From NCBI GenBank assembly GCA_032119595.1, contig JAUMBQ010000006.1, positions 744,001 to 808,000 of the forward strand: 64,000 bases of DNA, given 5' to 3'. Each line of letters begins with the position of its first letter. Position 1 is the stretch's first letter. Below are positions 17,283 to 26,321 of this stretch, piece after piece. The notes beneath the pieces are model-generated. The model did not search any database. It was not told where the DNA came from and saw nothing but the letters and a program-made list of their open reading frames with translations. The stretch comes from JAGIBJ01 sp032119595. GTDB lineage: Bacteria; Actinomycetota; Thermoleophilia; Solirubrobacterales; Solirubrobacteraceae. Made by a program: the position numbers and the translations under genes.

Positions 17283-17339
17283 ATGAGCGTCATCCCAGGC
17301 GGAACGAATCCGCTGTGCCTGAGCGAGGCCGTGTCGTGA
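17283..17339 (+). CDS. Possible 18-residue leader ORF before ureB
   Basis: ATG at 17283, preceded by GAGGGACGAG, opens an 18-codon frame (MSVIPGG...LSEAVS) whose TGA overlaps the ureB GTG as GTGA. The arrangement looks like translational coupling. It may be a true leader peptide or only a device to bring ribosomes to ureB. Confidence 0.3.
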   Translation: MSVIPGGTNPLCLSEAVS

Positions 17340-17653
17340 GCAAGGAAGTACCTGGTGAGATCATCGTCGGCGACGGCGTGCTCGTGCTCAACGCCGGAGC
17401 GCCCGTCACCACGCTGCTCGTCGTCAACGCTGCCGATCGCCCGATCCAGGTCGGCTCGCACTTCCACTTCGCTGAGGCGAACGCCGGCCTCGAGTTCGAC
17501 CGGGCGGCCGCCCACGGCCTGCGCCTCGACGTGCCCGCCGGTACCGCCGTGCGCTTTGAGCCCGGTATCGAGCGGGAGGTCGACCTCGTGCCGATCGCCG
17601 GCAAGCGCATCGTGCCGGGCCTGCGGGCGCTCACGAGCGGTCCGCTGGACTAA
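17336..17653 (+). CDS. ureB: Urease beta subunit UreB
   Basis: A 105-residue protein with the UreB hallmarks VPGEIIVGDG, ADRPIQVGSHFHFAEAN and RLDVPAGTAVRFEPG. The C-terminal GKRIVPGLRALTSG is as expected. The GTG at 17336 is preferred because the core begins EVPGEI; a GTG at 17315 would add seven unusual residues. It belongs to the urease trimer. After it come two small hairpins and the convergent DUF916-type gene, so the operon ends here without ureC. Confidence 0.96.
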   Translation: MSKEVPGEIIVGDGVLVLNAGAPVTTLLVVNAADRPIQVGSHFHFAEANAGLEFDRAAAHGLRLDVPAGTAVRFEPGIEREVDLVPIAGKRIVPGLRALTSGPLD

Positions 17654-17654
17654 C

Positions 17655-17692
17655 CGCGAGCGGGCTCGCGAGTCGCCGCTCGCCGGCGACTC
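17655..17692. terminator. Two adjacent hairpins between convergent genes
   Basis: CGCGAG-CGGG-CTCGCG (17655-17670) and GAGTCGCC with GGCGACTC around 7 nt (17670-17692). They lie just after ureB and touch the stop of the opposing gene. Confidence 0.5.
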
Positions 17693-18785
17693 ACCGTTCG
17701 CGGTCGTCGGTTTCCCGGTCGCGTTCTCGGCGCCGCCGTTCGCGCTCGCGATCATCGTCTTCGCGATCTCGTTGCCGCTCCCGATCACGTTCGCGTCGCG
17801 CTGACAGCCGGGCAAGCCACCAACCGAGCGTCAGCAGAGCGATCGCGGCCAGTACACCGCCCACGACGAATACCCACGTCGGCACCCCCTCCTCCGACGG
17901 AGCGGACACGACACCGGTCGTCGCAGGCTTGGTCTTGCCTGACAGGTCGCTCTTGAGCGTGACCTCGGACTGGACCTCGGCCGACTTCCCACATCCCTGC
18001 GTGCGCACCACGGCGGTGTACGTGCCGGCCTTCAGGCCGCGCGGCCACAGAAGCGGATAGTCGATCGAGGTTCTCGCGAGGATGGTGTCGACGTCGCGAT
18101 TCTCGGTGGAGAGCGGCTGGCCTCCCTGGGAGAGGGTGGCCGTGAGCTGCGGCTTGCACAGCAGGTCGCCGTCGTTGGCGAGACGGACGGTGAGGGCTGG
18201 GACCTGGGACCCAGCGATGGCCTTCAGATGGAGGATCGTTGGCTTGAACGCCTGCTGCGTGGCACCGCGAATCTTGATCTGCGTGGCGATCGCAACGCGA
18301 AGGACCTGCGTGACTGAGAATTGACCACCGGTCTTTTCACGACGCAGCGGCTCGATCGCGACGCCGCCGACATGGTCGCCCGGAAACGCGTCCGCCGGGA
18401 TATCGACGGTGAACGACACGACCTTGGTGTCGCCCGGGTCGAGCCGAATCAGGGTCTTGTTCGGCGTGATCCACTTGCCGACCGCCTTGTCCGGCTGGTC
18501 CCGCGGAGCAAACACCGTGCCACCGCGGGTACTCGTGACCGCATCGACGGCGTAGACGTACAGGCGCGCGAACCGCTTCCCGGAGTTGGAGATCGACAGG
18601 TGCCCGACGAACTTGGATCCGGCATTGCGCTCCTCGACGAAGTACGCCTGCCCGATGGGCTTCCCTGCGGCGTCAACTGGACGCGCGCTGATGCCCTCCA
18701 CGGAGGGCGCCGCCGACGCCGGGGACGCGAACAGGGGCAGGACGAGGAGGAGGGCGAGAAGACAGGACCGTTGCAGCGCGGTCAC
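17691..18785 (-). CDS. DUF916-type WxL-interacting surface protein 1, membrane anchored
   Basis: About 364 residues: a signal peptide (SCLLALLLVLPLFASPASA), a DUF916-like beta domain (residues about 25-165, with FVGHLSISNSGKRFARLYVY, WITPNKTLIRLDPGDTKVV and IPADAFPGDHVGGVAI), a second Ig-like domain ending near residue 290, then a C-terminal membrane helix (WVFVVGGVLAAIALLTLGWW). The tail after the helix is an extreme run of Arg/Asp/Glu repeats (RERDRERQRDREDDDRE). In low-GC Gram-positives DUF916 proteins bind WxL proteins and peptidoglycan; here a WxL-type gene ends 11 nt upstream. The GTG at 18785 is chosen; a GTG at 18827 would overlap the upstream gene. Paralogues lie at 27849 and 29611. 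Confidence 0.75.
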   Translation of the reverse strand: MTALQRSCLLALLLVLPLFASPASAAPSVEGISARPVDAAGKPIGQAYFVEERNAGSKFVGHLSISNSGKRFARLYVYAVDAVTSTRGGTVFAPRDQPDKAVGKWITPNKTLIRLDPGDTKVVSFTVDIPADAFPGDHVGGVAIEPLRREKTGGQFSVTQVLRVAIATQIKIRGATQQAFKPTILHLKAIAGSQVPALTVRLANDGDLLCKPQLTATLSQGGQPLSTENRDVDTILARTSIDYPLLWPRGLKAGTYTAVVRTQGCGKSAEVQSEVTLKSDLSGKTKPATTGVVSAPSEEGVPTWVFVVGGVLAAIALLTLGWWLARLSARRERDRERQRDREDDDRERERRRRERDRETDDRER

Positions 18786-18796
18786 GCGGCGACGGG

Positions 18797-19390
18797 TTAC
18801 GGAGCGGAGTTGAGGGTGTAGGTCCACGTGGAGTTGTACGTGCCGGAGACGGTAGACGCGGGAATGGCGAGTTCCCAGCCGAGGTTGAACTCCATCTGGC
18901 CGCGGCCAGTATCGGCAGCCGCTTGGTAGATGGTAGTTGCCGCCGCGGGAGCCGCGTCAACGGGCAGCGCGTACGAGACCGAGTTCGTCGCAGGCGTGCA
19001 CGTGGAGGAGGGAAGGCAGGTCGCGGCCGCTGGCGCCGTCGGCACCGACAGCGCGGTCGCCGGAAGCTGCTTGGTCCCATCGACGCTGTGCGTGAAGCGA
19101 GTCGGCTGCATGTCGATCTTCCAGGCATCGGCCACGCCGCGGGCGTCCTGCACGCGAATGTTCTGCGCGACGGCCGGCGTCGACGTCTGGTTCGCGCCGT
19201 TCAGGGTGACGGGCTGGAAGGAAACGTTCCCTGGGGTGCTGTTGAGGAAGATCAGCGAGCCCGAGCTGATGACCTGGTCAGCCGCCGCCGTCTGCGCGCT
19301 GGCCGAACCCGCACCGAGTCCAGCGGCGGCAAACGCGCAAGCGCAAGCGGCGGAGAGCCGGACGAGGAACAGTCGGGTGGATGGGTTCAT
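18797..19390 (-). CDS. WxL-domain-like secreted surface protein 1
   Basis: A 197-residue secreted protein. After a signal peptide ending GSASA comes a single WxL-like domain. The first motif W-K-I is in DAWKIDMQPTRFTHS near residue 88 and the second, W-x-Y-x-L, in STWTYTLNSAP at the very C-terminus, the usual place in WxL proteins. SLIFLNSTPGNVSFQPVTLNG is shared almost word for word with the paralogue at 28894. WxL domains attach non-covalently to the cell wall and to DUF916 partners; the next gene is such a partner. ATG 19390 is used. It is divergent from the 1441-residue WxL protein. Confidence 0.78.
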   Translation of the reverse strand: MNPSTRLFLVRLSAACACAFAAAGLGAGSASAQTAAADQVISSGSLIFLNSTPGNVSFQPVTLNGANQTSTPAVAQNIRVQDARGVADAWKIDMQPTRFTHSVDGTKQLPATALSVPTAPAAATCLPSSTCTPATNSVSYALPVDAAPAAATTIYQAAADTGRGQMEFNLGWELAIPASTVSGTYNSTWTYTLNSAP

Positions 19391-19547
19391 GGTCGAAGCC
19401 GTTCGGAAAGGTCGCGAAGTTGCGCTCGGACCTTTCATCGACCGCTCACCTCCCGGGCTGAGCGCTGCGCCTGACTCATACCGCATCCCACCGCTGTCCC
19501 CTGACTGAACGTCCGAATTCGGTTCAGAACGTGGACGGATCGGCCGA

Positions 19548-22500
19548 GTGGTCAAGGAGAAGGTGCGCGCGCTACTCCCCCAACTGACGGACAGACGATC
19601 CGGCCGCCAGCAGCAGACGCTTGGGCGAAGGACGCGCCGCGCCGCGATGCTCGCCATCCTGGCGACCGCACTCCTGGCCCCGGCTGACGCTGGCGCCGTG
19701 GTCGCCCACCGCGCAAACACGTGCGTCTTGCAGAACTCCACCAGCTCGGTGGCCGTCACCAAGCCGGCCGGCACGGTCGCTGGCGACGTGCTCGTGGCCG
19801 GGGCTTCATCCAACGACAGCGGCAACATCTCGCCACCTGCCGGTTGGACGTTGCTCCAGTCCGACCAGCCCGATGCGGCGAGCTGGTACAAGGTCGCGGG
19901 TGGGTCCGAACCGGCGTCGTACACCTTCACGGTGGCCTCGGCGTCCGACACCCTGGTCGTTTCGATCAGCGCCTTCACCGGGGGCGACACGACGACCCCG
20001 ATCGCGGGGTCGGCCAAGTCCTCCGGATCGAGTTCTTCGATCCCACTGCCGAACACGACCGTCAGTCGCAATGGCAGCATGCGCTGGTCCTCGGCGGCCG
20101 CCAGTCCTTCCAACGGAGCGGTCTTCACCTTTCCGGCGCCGATGGTCAGGTCGTGCAGCCCCGGCTCCGGCTCAGCCTCAGAGGACTCAGCGCTCGGCAC
20201 CGCGCATGAACCAGCAAGCGTCGCCACGACCACCTCGCGCACCGCGACCAGCACCGACTCCGACCCCTACTGGGCCTACACCGCGGTGGTCAACGCCGCA
20301 CTCCCCCTGATCACGTCGATCTCGCCGACGTCCGGACCGACGGCCGGAGGGCAGACGGTCACGATCACCGGCGACCACCTCACCGGGTCCACCGGCGTGA
20401 CCTTCGGCGGCACGGCCGGGACAAGCGTCACCGTCGTCAACGACAACACCGTGACCGTGACGACACCAGCACACGCGATTGGCGCCACCGAAGTCCGCAT
20501 CACCGCGACTCCCGGAACCAGCGTCGACGCGGGCACGGCCGACGACTACACGTACGTCGCGCCGCCCACCATCACCTCCATCTCGCCGACCGTCGGCCCG
20601 ACGGCCGGTGGCACGAGCGTCACGATCACCGGCACCAACTTCGTAGGGCTCAGCGGCGCGGCGGCCGTGCGCTTCGGCGCGACGAACGCCACGAGCTACA
20701 CGGTCAACAGCGCCACCTCGATCACCGCCACCGCCCCTGCAGGCACCGGCACGCAGAACGTCAGCGTCACCACCCCCGGCGGCACCTCCGCCAACAGCGC
20801 GGCCGACGACTACACCTACTACGCCCCGCCAACCGTCACCGCGCTTTCGCCGACCGCAGGGCCCACCGCGGGCGGCACGAGCGTGACGATCACGGGCACC
20901 AACTTCAGTGGACTCAGCGGCGCCGCCGCGGTGCGATTCGGCACCACGAACGCCACGAGCTACACCGTCAACAGCCCCACCTCAATCACCGCCACCGCCC
21001 CCGCAGGCACCGGCACGCAAAACGTCACCGTCACCACCCCTGGCGGCACCTCCGCCAACACCGCCTCCGACGACTACACCTACTACGCCCCACCCACGAT
21101 CACGGCGATCTCGCCGACCGATGGACCGAACGCTGGCGGCACGGTCGTCACGATCACCGGCACGAACTTCAGCGGACTCAGCGGCGCCGCCGCGGTGCGC
21201 TTCGGCACCACGAACGCCACGAGCTACACCGTCAACAGCGCCACCTCAATCACCGCCACCGCCCCCGCAGGCACCGGCACCCAAAATGTCAACGTCACCA
21301 CCCCCGGCGGCACGACCGCCAACACCTCGGCCGACGACTACACGTATCACGGGGTACCTACGATCACCTCGCTCTCCCCGAGCGCGGGACCCAACGCAGG
21401 CGGCACGAGCGTCACGATCACGGGCACCAACTTCACCGGGCTCAGCGGCGCCGCCGCGGTGCGCTTCGGCGCGACGAACGCCACGAGCTACACCGTCAAC
21501 AGCGCCACCTCGATCACCGCCACCGCCCCCGCAGGAACCGGCACTCAGAACGTCTCGGTGACCAACCCCGGCGGCACCTCGGCAAACACCGTCTCCGACG
21601 ACTACACCTACTACGCCATCCCGACGATCACCACGATCTCGCCGGTGACCGGTCCGGCCACCGGCGGCACCGTCGTCACGATCACCGGCACGAACTTTGC
21701 GGGGCTCAGCGGCGCCTCGGCCGTGCGCTTCGGCACCACCAACGCGGCCAGCTACACGGTCAACAGCGCGACTTCGATCACCGCCACCGCCCCCGCAGGA
21801 ACCGGCACCGAGAACGTCAACGTCACTACGCCCGGCGGTACGACCGCCAACACCGCCGCAGACGACTTCACCTACGTCCCGGCACCGACGGTCACGAGTC
21901 TCTCGCCGACGGAGGGCCCCACCGCCGGCGCCACCGTCGTCACCATCACGGGTACGAACTTCACGGGTGCGAGCCAGGTCCAGTTCGGTGGCACGAACGC
22001 CACCGGCTACACGATCGTCAACGCCACGACCATCACGGCCACGGCGCCAGCCGGCACGGGGACCGTCGATGTGCGCGTCACCACCGTCGGCGGCACCAGC
22101 GCCAACACCGCCTCCGACAACTACACCTACTACGCGCCGCCAACCGTCACCGCGCTGGCGCCGAGCAGCGGTCCGAGCTCCGGTGGCACGCTCGTCACGA
22201 TCACCGGCACGAACTTCGCCGGGCTGTCGGGAGCGTCGGCGGTCCAGTTCGGCGGCGTCGACGCCACGAGCTACACGGTCGTCAATGCGACCACGATCAC
22301 GGCGACCGCGCCGGCCGGCACAGGCACGGTCAACGTCCGCGTCACGACGCCGGGCGGCACGAGCACCAACGTCGCCGCCGACGACTTCACCTATATCCCG
22401 GCTCCGACCATCACGAGCCTCTCGCCAGACGCCGGACCGACCGGTGGCGCCAACACCGTGACCATCACCGGCACCAACTTCACGGGCGCCACCCAGGTGC

Positions 22501-23873
22501 AGTTCGGCGGGACGAACGCCTCGGGGTTCACGATCGTGAACGCCACCACGATCACGGCCACGGCCCCCGCCGGCACCGGAGCGGTGAGCGTGCGCGTCAC
22601 CACCGGTGGTGGCACGAGCGCCGACACGGCGGCCGACAACTACACCTACGCCCCCGCGCCCACCGTCACCTCGATCAGCCCGATGAGCGGTCCGGCCCCA
22701 GGTGGCACCGCCGTCACGATTACCGGCACGGGCTTCACCGGCACCACCCAGGTCCAGTTCGGCGGATCCAACGCCTCCGGGTACACCGTCGTGAACGCCA
22801 CCACGATCACGGCCACGGCTCCGCCCGGCACCGGCACCGTGGACGTCCGCGTCACCACCCCAGGGGGTGTCAGCCCGAACACCGCCGCCGACGACTACAC
22901 CTACGTCCCTGCGCCGACGGTCTCGTCGATCGCTCCGACCAGCGGCCCGACTACCGGCGGAACGCTCGTCACGATCACCGGCAGCCAGTTCACGACCGTC
23001 ACCCAGGTGCAGTTCGGCGGGACGAACGCAACCGGGTTCACGGTCGTCAACGGCAACACCATCACGGCGACGGCGCCTGCACACGCCGCAGGTCTCGCCG
23101 ACGTCCGCGTGACCAGCCCGAGCGGGACGAGCGCCGATACGGCCGCGGACGACTTCACCTTCATCGGGCTGCCCACCGTGACCGCGCTGTCGCCCGACCA
23201 GGGCACGTCGATTGGCGGGACCACCGTCACCATCACCGGCACCGAGTTCACGGGTGCCACCGCGGTCACGTTCGGCGGCGTCAATGCGTCCGGCTACACC
23301 GTCGTCAACGCCACGACGATCACCGCATCGGCACCCGGAGGAGCGCCAGGAACCGTCGACGTGCGGGTCACCACGCCGAGCGGCACGAGCGCGAACACGG
23401 CCGCCGACAACTACCTCTACGTCAACGCGTGCGACGGCGGCGGCCTCGCGATGTCCGCAAACAACTTCAGCTTCACCCCACATACGCTCAACGGCCTCAA
23501 CGGCACCGAGACCAGCAGCGCGACGGTCCAGGTCTCAGACATGACCGCGCCCGGGTCGGGCTGGAAGCTCGAGGTCGGAAAGACGCAGTTCACCGCCGGC
23601 GCCGGCAAGTTCCTACCGACGAATGCGGCCCAGATCACCAATGCGTCGGCCACGCCGGCCGGGTCCAACTGCTCGATGCCCACGAACTCGGTGACCACCT
23701 ACCCGATCCCGGTGCCGATCAGCCCATCCAAGGTGAAGATCTACAACGCCGCGGTCGGGACCGGACTCGGACCGGTCGACGTGCAGTTCGACGTGGCCCT
23801 GCAGATTCCGGCCTACGCCCAGTTCGGGACCTACACGTCGACGTGGACCTACGACCTGTCGGCCGCGCCGTAG
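19548..23873 (+). CDS. Giant IPT/TIG-repeat surface protein with C-terminal WxL-like domain
   Basis: About 1441 residues. A long basic n-region and signal peptide (MLAILATALLAPADAGA) lead to a lectin-like N-terminal domain (AGTVAGDVLVAGASSND, PPAGWTLLQSD, WYKVAGGSEPASYTFTV). Twelve IPT/TIG Ig-like domains of about 85-88 residues follow from residue 255 to 1290, each opening with P-T-hydrophobic-SLSPxxGPxxGG. The last 145 residues are a WxL-like domain: GWKLEVGKTQF and terminal STWTYDLSAAP. It looks like a wall-bound stalk displaying the N-terminal head. GTG 19548 is used; an ATG at 19647 is possible. Some domains are nearly identical at DNA level. It diverges from the WxL1/DUF916 pair, its likely anchors. 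Confidence 0.85.
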   Translation: MVKEKVRALLPQLTDRRSGRQQQTLGRRTRRAAMLAILATALLAPADAGAVVAHRANTCVLQNSTSSVAVTKPAGTVAGDVLVAGASSNDSGNISPPAGWTLLQSDQPDAASWYKVAGGSEPASYTFTVASASDTLVVSISAFTGGDTTTPIAGSAKSSGSSSSIPLPNTTVSRNGSMRWSSAAASPSNGAVFTFPAPMVRSCSPGSGSASEDSALGTAHEPASVATTTSRTATSTDSDPYWAYTAVVNAALPLITSISPTSGPTAGGQTVTITGDHLTGSTGVTFGGTAGTSVTVVNDNTVTVTTPAHAIGATEVRITATPGTSVDAGTADDYTYVAPPTITSISPTVGPTAGGTSVTITGTNFVGLSGAAAVRFGATNATSYTVNSATSITATAPAGTGTQNVSVTTPGGTSANSAADDYTYYAPPTVTALSPTAGPTAGGTSVTITGTNFSGLSGAAAVRFGTTNATSYTVNSPTSITATAPAGTGTQNVTVTTPGGTSANTASDDYTYYAPPTITAISPTDGPNAGGTVVTITGTNFSGLSGAAAVRFGTTNATSYTVNSATSITATAPAGTGTQNVNVTTPGGTTANTSADDYTYHGVPTITSLSPSAGPNAGGTSVTITGTNFTGLSGAAAVRFGATNATSYTVNSATSITATAPAGTGTQNVSVTNPGGTSANTVSDDYTYYAIPTITTISPVTGPATGGTVVTITGTNFAGLSGASAVRFGTTNAASYTVNSATSITATAPAGTGTENVNVTTPGGTTANTAADDFTYVPAPTVTSLSPTEGPTAGATVVTITGTNFTGASQVQFGGTNATGYTIVNATTITATAPAGTGTVDVRVTTVGGTSANTASDNYTYYAPPTVTALAPSSGPSSGGTLVTITGTNFAGLSGASAVQFGGVDATSYTVVNATTITATAPAGTGTVNVRVTTPGGTSTNVAADDFTYIPAPTITSLSPDAGPTGGANTVTITGTNFTGATQVQFGGTNASGFTIVNATTITATAPAGTGAVSVRVTTGGGTSADTAADNYTYAPAPTVTSISPMSGPAPGGTAVTITGTGFTGTTQVQFGGSNASGYTVVNATTITATAPPGTGTVDVRVTTPGGVSPNTAADDYTYVPAPTVSSIAPTSGPTTGGTLVTITGSQFTTVTQVQFGGTNATGFTVVNGNTITATAPAHAAGLADVRVTSPSGTSADTAADDFTFIGLPTVTALSPDQGTSIGGTTVTITGTEFTGATAVTFGGVNASGYTVVNATTITASAPGGAPGTVDVRVTTPSGTSANTAADNYLYVNACDGGGLAMSANNFSFTPHTLNGLNGTETSSATVQVSDMTAPGSGWKLEVGKTQFTAGAGKFLPTNAAQITNASATPAGSNCSMPTNSVTTYPIPVPISPSKVKIYNAAVGTGLGPVDVQFDVALQIPAYAQFGTYTSTWTYDLSAAP
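20307..23430 (+). repeat. Twelve tandem IPT/TIG-coding repeats of about 255-264 bp
   Basis: Units start near 20307, 20568, 20829, 21093, 21357, 21621, 21882, 22137, 22398, 22653, 22908 and 23169. Units 2-6 share long identical stretches around the codons for NATSYTVNSATSITATAPAG. Confidence 0.85.
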
Positions 23874-23954
23874 GCCTGCAGCGACCCGACCCGCGGGTGG
23901 CACGCGCACATGGGGGCCACCCCAATTGCGACCCGCAACCTGACTAGGAGCGGG

Positions 23955-24590
23955 TCAGCGCTCGGTGCGCAGCCCGCGGATCAGGACCTGCTTGCCGAGT
24001 TCCAGCGCCCGGGCAGCATGCTCCGGATCGATGGCGAGTGCGTCCTGCCGCAGCATCAGGCCGGCGACTCCGTTCCAGGCGCCCCAGACAAACGCCATCG
24101 CATCCTCGACGGGCACGCGATCGATCTCTCCCGATGCCATCGCCAGTTCCAGGTCGGCAGCGATCGAGAGGATGATCTCTTGCAGGCGCTCTGCGATCTG
24201 CTGGGCCACGCCGCCATCGCAATCCTCGCCCGGCTCGACCGGCCGCATCGCGACGAACCGAAACGCGAAGGTGTGCTCCATCGCGAATCTCAGGTAGGCG
24301 TCTCCCACATTCAGCACGCGCTCCAGCGGCGACTCGGCCTGCTGCGCCTCTTGGATATACGCGTCGTTGAGGTCCATCGCCCGCGTGATCAGCACGAGCT
24401 GAAGCTGCTCCTTGCTGCCGAAATGCACGTAGAGCGACCCGACGGACACGTTCGCCCGGGCTGCGATCTCCTCGACCGTTGTGCGGGCGAAGCCCTGCTC
24501 GGCAAACAGCACGCCGGCTGCTTGGATGATCCCCGCTCGCGTCCGGGCCTTGCGCGGGTCCGGCCGACGGCGTGGACTTTGGGCATTCAC
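23955..24590 (-). CDS. TetR-family transcriptional regulator
   Basis: About 211 residues with a strong TetR helix-turn-helix (RAGIIQAAGVLFAEQGFART then VEEIAARANVSVGSLYVHFG, residues about 16-60). A C-terminal domain with YLRFAMEHTFAFRFVAMRP resembles the TetR_C_33-like group. The start is the GTG at 24590 or 24593, set by AAAGGAG 5-8 nt upstream; a longer frame to 24689 lacks such a site. It ends tail-to-tail with the giant WxL gene and is divergent from the DUF6801-like gene, which is its most likely target. Ligand unknown. Confidence 0.88.
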   Translation of the reverse strand: MNAQSPRRRPDPRKARTRAGIIQAAGVLFAEQGFARTTVEEIAARANVSVGSLYVHFGSKEQLQLVLITRAMDLNDAYIQEAQQAESPLERVLNVGDAYLRFAMEHTFAFRFVAMRPVEPGEDCDGGVAQQIAERLQEIILSIAADLELAMASGEIDRVPVEDAMAFVWGAWNGVAGLMLRQDALAIDPEHAARALELGKQVLIRGLRTER

Positions 24591-24832
24591 CACCTGCACT
24601 CCTTTGCCTTTCGCTCGAGATCGGTACGTCTCTGCGGGCCAACGTAGCCGCTCGGCGGCGCCCCCGGAACCCTCGCGAAGCGCGGGCAAGCCGTCAGCTC
24701 GGATGTCCGTTCGAAGGGAAACGTGCGTTTAGCAGGGGATCCGTGAACGCAACTCCATATTTTTCAACGCGACTCATTTTTACCTGCAAAGAGTAGTTTT
24801 TTAAGCAACCGTCAATTACGTCGCCCAACCCC

Positions 24833-24862
24833 TTGACAGCGCCTTGTTGGCGGTGGTAATCC
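24833..24862 (+). promoter_or_regulatory. Promoter of the DUF6801-like gene
   Basis: TTGACA at 24833-24838, 18-nt spacer, TAATCC at 24857-24862, in an unusually AT-rich stretch (24700-24840) for this genome. The start point would give a leader of about 55 nt containing GAGGAG before the ATG. Confidence 0.55.
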
Positions 24863-24922
24863 TGGTTGCCCGGGGGGCAAATACCCCTCGGTGTCCCAGT
24901 TCTTCCCCTCCGAGGAGTTCCC

Positions 24923-26182
24923 ATGTCCCGTCCGTTCAACCGCCTGCGGCGGTGGGGATCCGTCGCGGTCGCAACCGGCACGTTGATGGCCCTTTCCGCC
25001 CCCAGCGCGATGGCGATCGTCCCCGCCGATGTGCCCGACATCGGCGCTGACACCGGCCGATTCACGCTGCCGATCACCTGCAACATCACGGTGCCACTGC
25101 TCGGCAACCTCAAGGTGCTCGACCTGGCCGGCACCGTCGACATCAAGGGCATCGCGCCGGTCCAGCTCGCGCCCGGGCAGCCGTTCTACCTCAGCCAAGG
25201 CGCTGGCGCGCTCACCCTCCCGTCATGGCTCAGCACGCTCGGCGGCCTCGTCGCGATCAACCGCGCGGACGCGAAGGTCACGATGCTCAACATCGCGGCG
25301 ACCGGTTCCACCCCGAGCATGATCAACGTCGCCGACCTTCAGCCGCTTGCCGTCAGCAACATTCCCATCGTCGCGGGCAAGCCGATCGTCGTCGGGCTGC
25401 CGAAGACCGGTCACTTCGACATCGGGCCGTACAACGCGCCTGAGAGCGGCGTCACCGCGCTGAAGTTCGTCTCCGCCATCGCCACGGTCAACCTGCGCGC
25501 CTCCTGGGGACTCAACCTGCAGGTCAAAGCCGCCTGCAAGGCCGCCGCGTCCGCTGGCGGCGGTGCGTCGCTGCTCTCAATCGCGGTTGGCGGTCCACCC
25601 AAGACCGACGTCATCAACTTCCAGAACCAGCCGCTGAACTTCCCGAAGGCGCCGACGAACCAGCTCATCGGGATCGTGAACGCGCCGTACCAGTGCCAGA
25701 TCGGCGGCTCGAACTACGACATCGGCATCGCCGTTTCGGCGACGATCCCCCTCACGGTGAAGAAGACAGGGTCGCTGCCCTTCGCCGAGGCCTCCGGGGC
25801 CCTCGTCGTCCCCGCAGCAACGGTCGATCGGTTCATCGCCGAGGGCAAGACGTCGATCGGCGGCATCGTGCGCGTACTGACGCTGAAGGTCACCGGCGGC
25901 ACACCGGACGACGCGAACGTCGTCCCGCCGGAAGGCATCCTGATCCCGCAAACGCCACTCGTCGCCGGGCAGAAGCTCACGATTTCGCTGCCGGAGACCG
26001 GCACCCTGAGCGCTGGACCGTTCACGCCGATCGCGGGCGCCAAAGCGGTCATCGTCGGGATGGGTCACGCCGCCGCTGATCTCTACTTCAACGATGGCCC
26101 AATCGTGGACCAGGAGGCGACTCCGGCGACGTGTGCGAAGCCCGAGCCGGACGCCTTGCTCGTGGACGCTGCCGTCGTCTGA
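24923..26182 (+). CDS. Secreted DUF6801-like protein
   Basis: A 419-residue secreted protein with a good ribosome site (GAGGAG, 5-nt gap) and signal peptide (residues 1-30, ending PSAMA). The mature part seems to hold two related beta domains, each opening with a short Cys segment: CNITVPLLGNLKVLDLAG near residue 48 and YQCQIGGSNYDIGIAVSA near residue 260. This resembles the actinobacterial DUF6801 type, thought to be envelope-associated; I am moderately sure. A canonical promoter lies upstream and an 18-bp hairpin downstream, so it is monocistronic and probably well expressed. Confidence 0.75.
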   Translation: MSRPFNRLRRWGSVAVATGTLMALSAPSAMAIVPADVPDIGADTGRFTLPITCNITVPLLGNLKVLDLAGTVDIKGIAPVQLAPGQPFYLSQGAGALTLPSWLSTLGGLVAINRADAKVTMLNIAATGSTPSMINVADLQPLAVSNIPIVAGKPIVVGLPKTGHFDIGPYNAPESGVTALKFVSAIATVNLRASWGLNLQVKAACKAAASAGGGASLLSIAVGGPPKTDVINFQNQPLNFPKAPTNQLIGIVNAPYQCQIGGSNYDIGIAVSATIPLTVKKTGSLPFAEASGALVVPAATVDRFIAEGKTSIGGIVRVLTLKVTGGTPDDANVVPPEGILIPQTPLVAGQKLTISLPETGTLSAGPFTPIAGAKAVIVGMGHAAADLYFNDGPIVDQEATPATCAKPEPDALLVDAAVV

Positions 26183-26194
26183 TTCCAGACTGGC

Positions 26195-26236
26195 GCGCGA
26201 GCGCTGCCCCGGCCGATTCCGGGGCGGCGCTCGCGC
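26195..26236. terminator. Very strong terminator hairpin
   Basis: An 18-bp stem with one G-T pair (GCGCGAGCGCTGCCCCGG with its complement) and a 6-nt loop, 13 nt after the DUF6801-like stop. Confidence 0.75.
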
Positions 26237-26321
26237 TCGGCCCTCCGAGCCTTCGGCCGTTGGGGGCCGGCGTCACGACTCGGCGAGCAGGTGTTCCGTC
26301 TCGAGCGCGCCAGCGCCGCGA

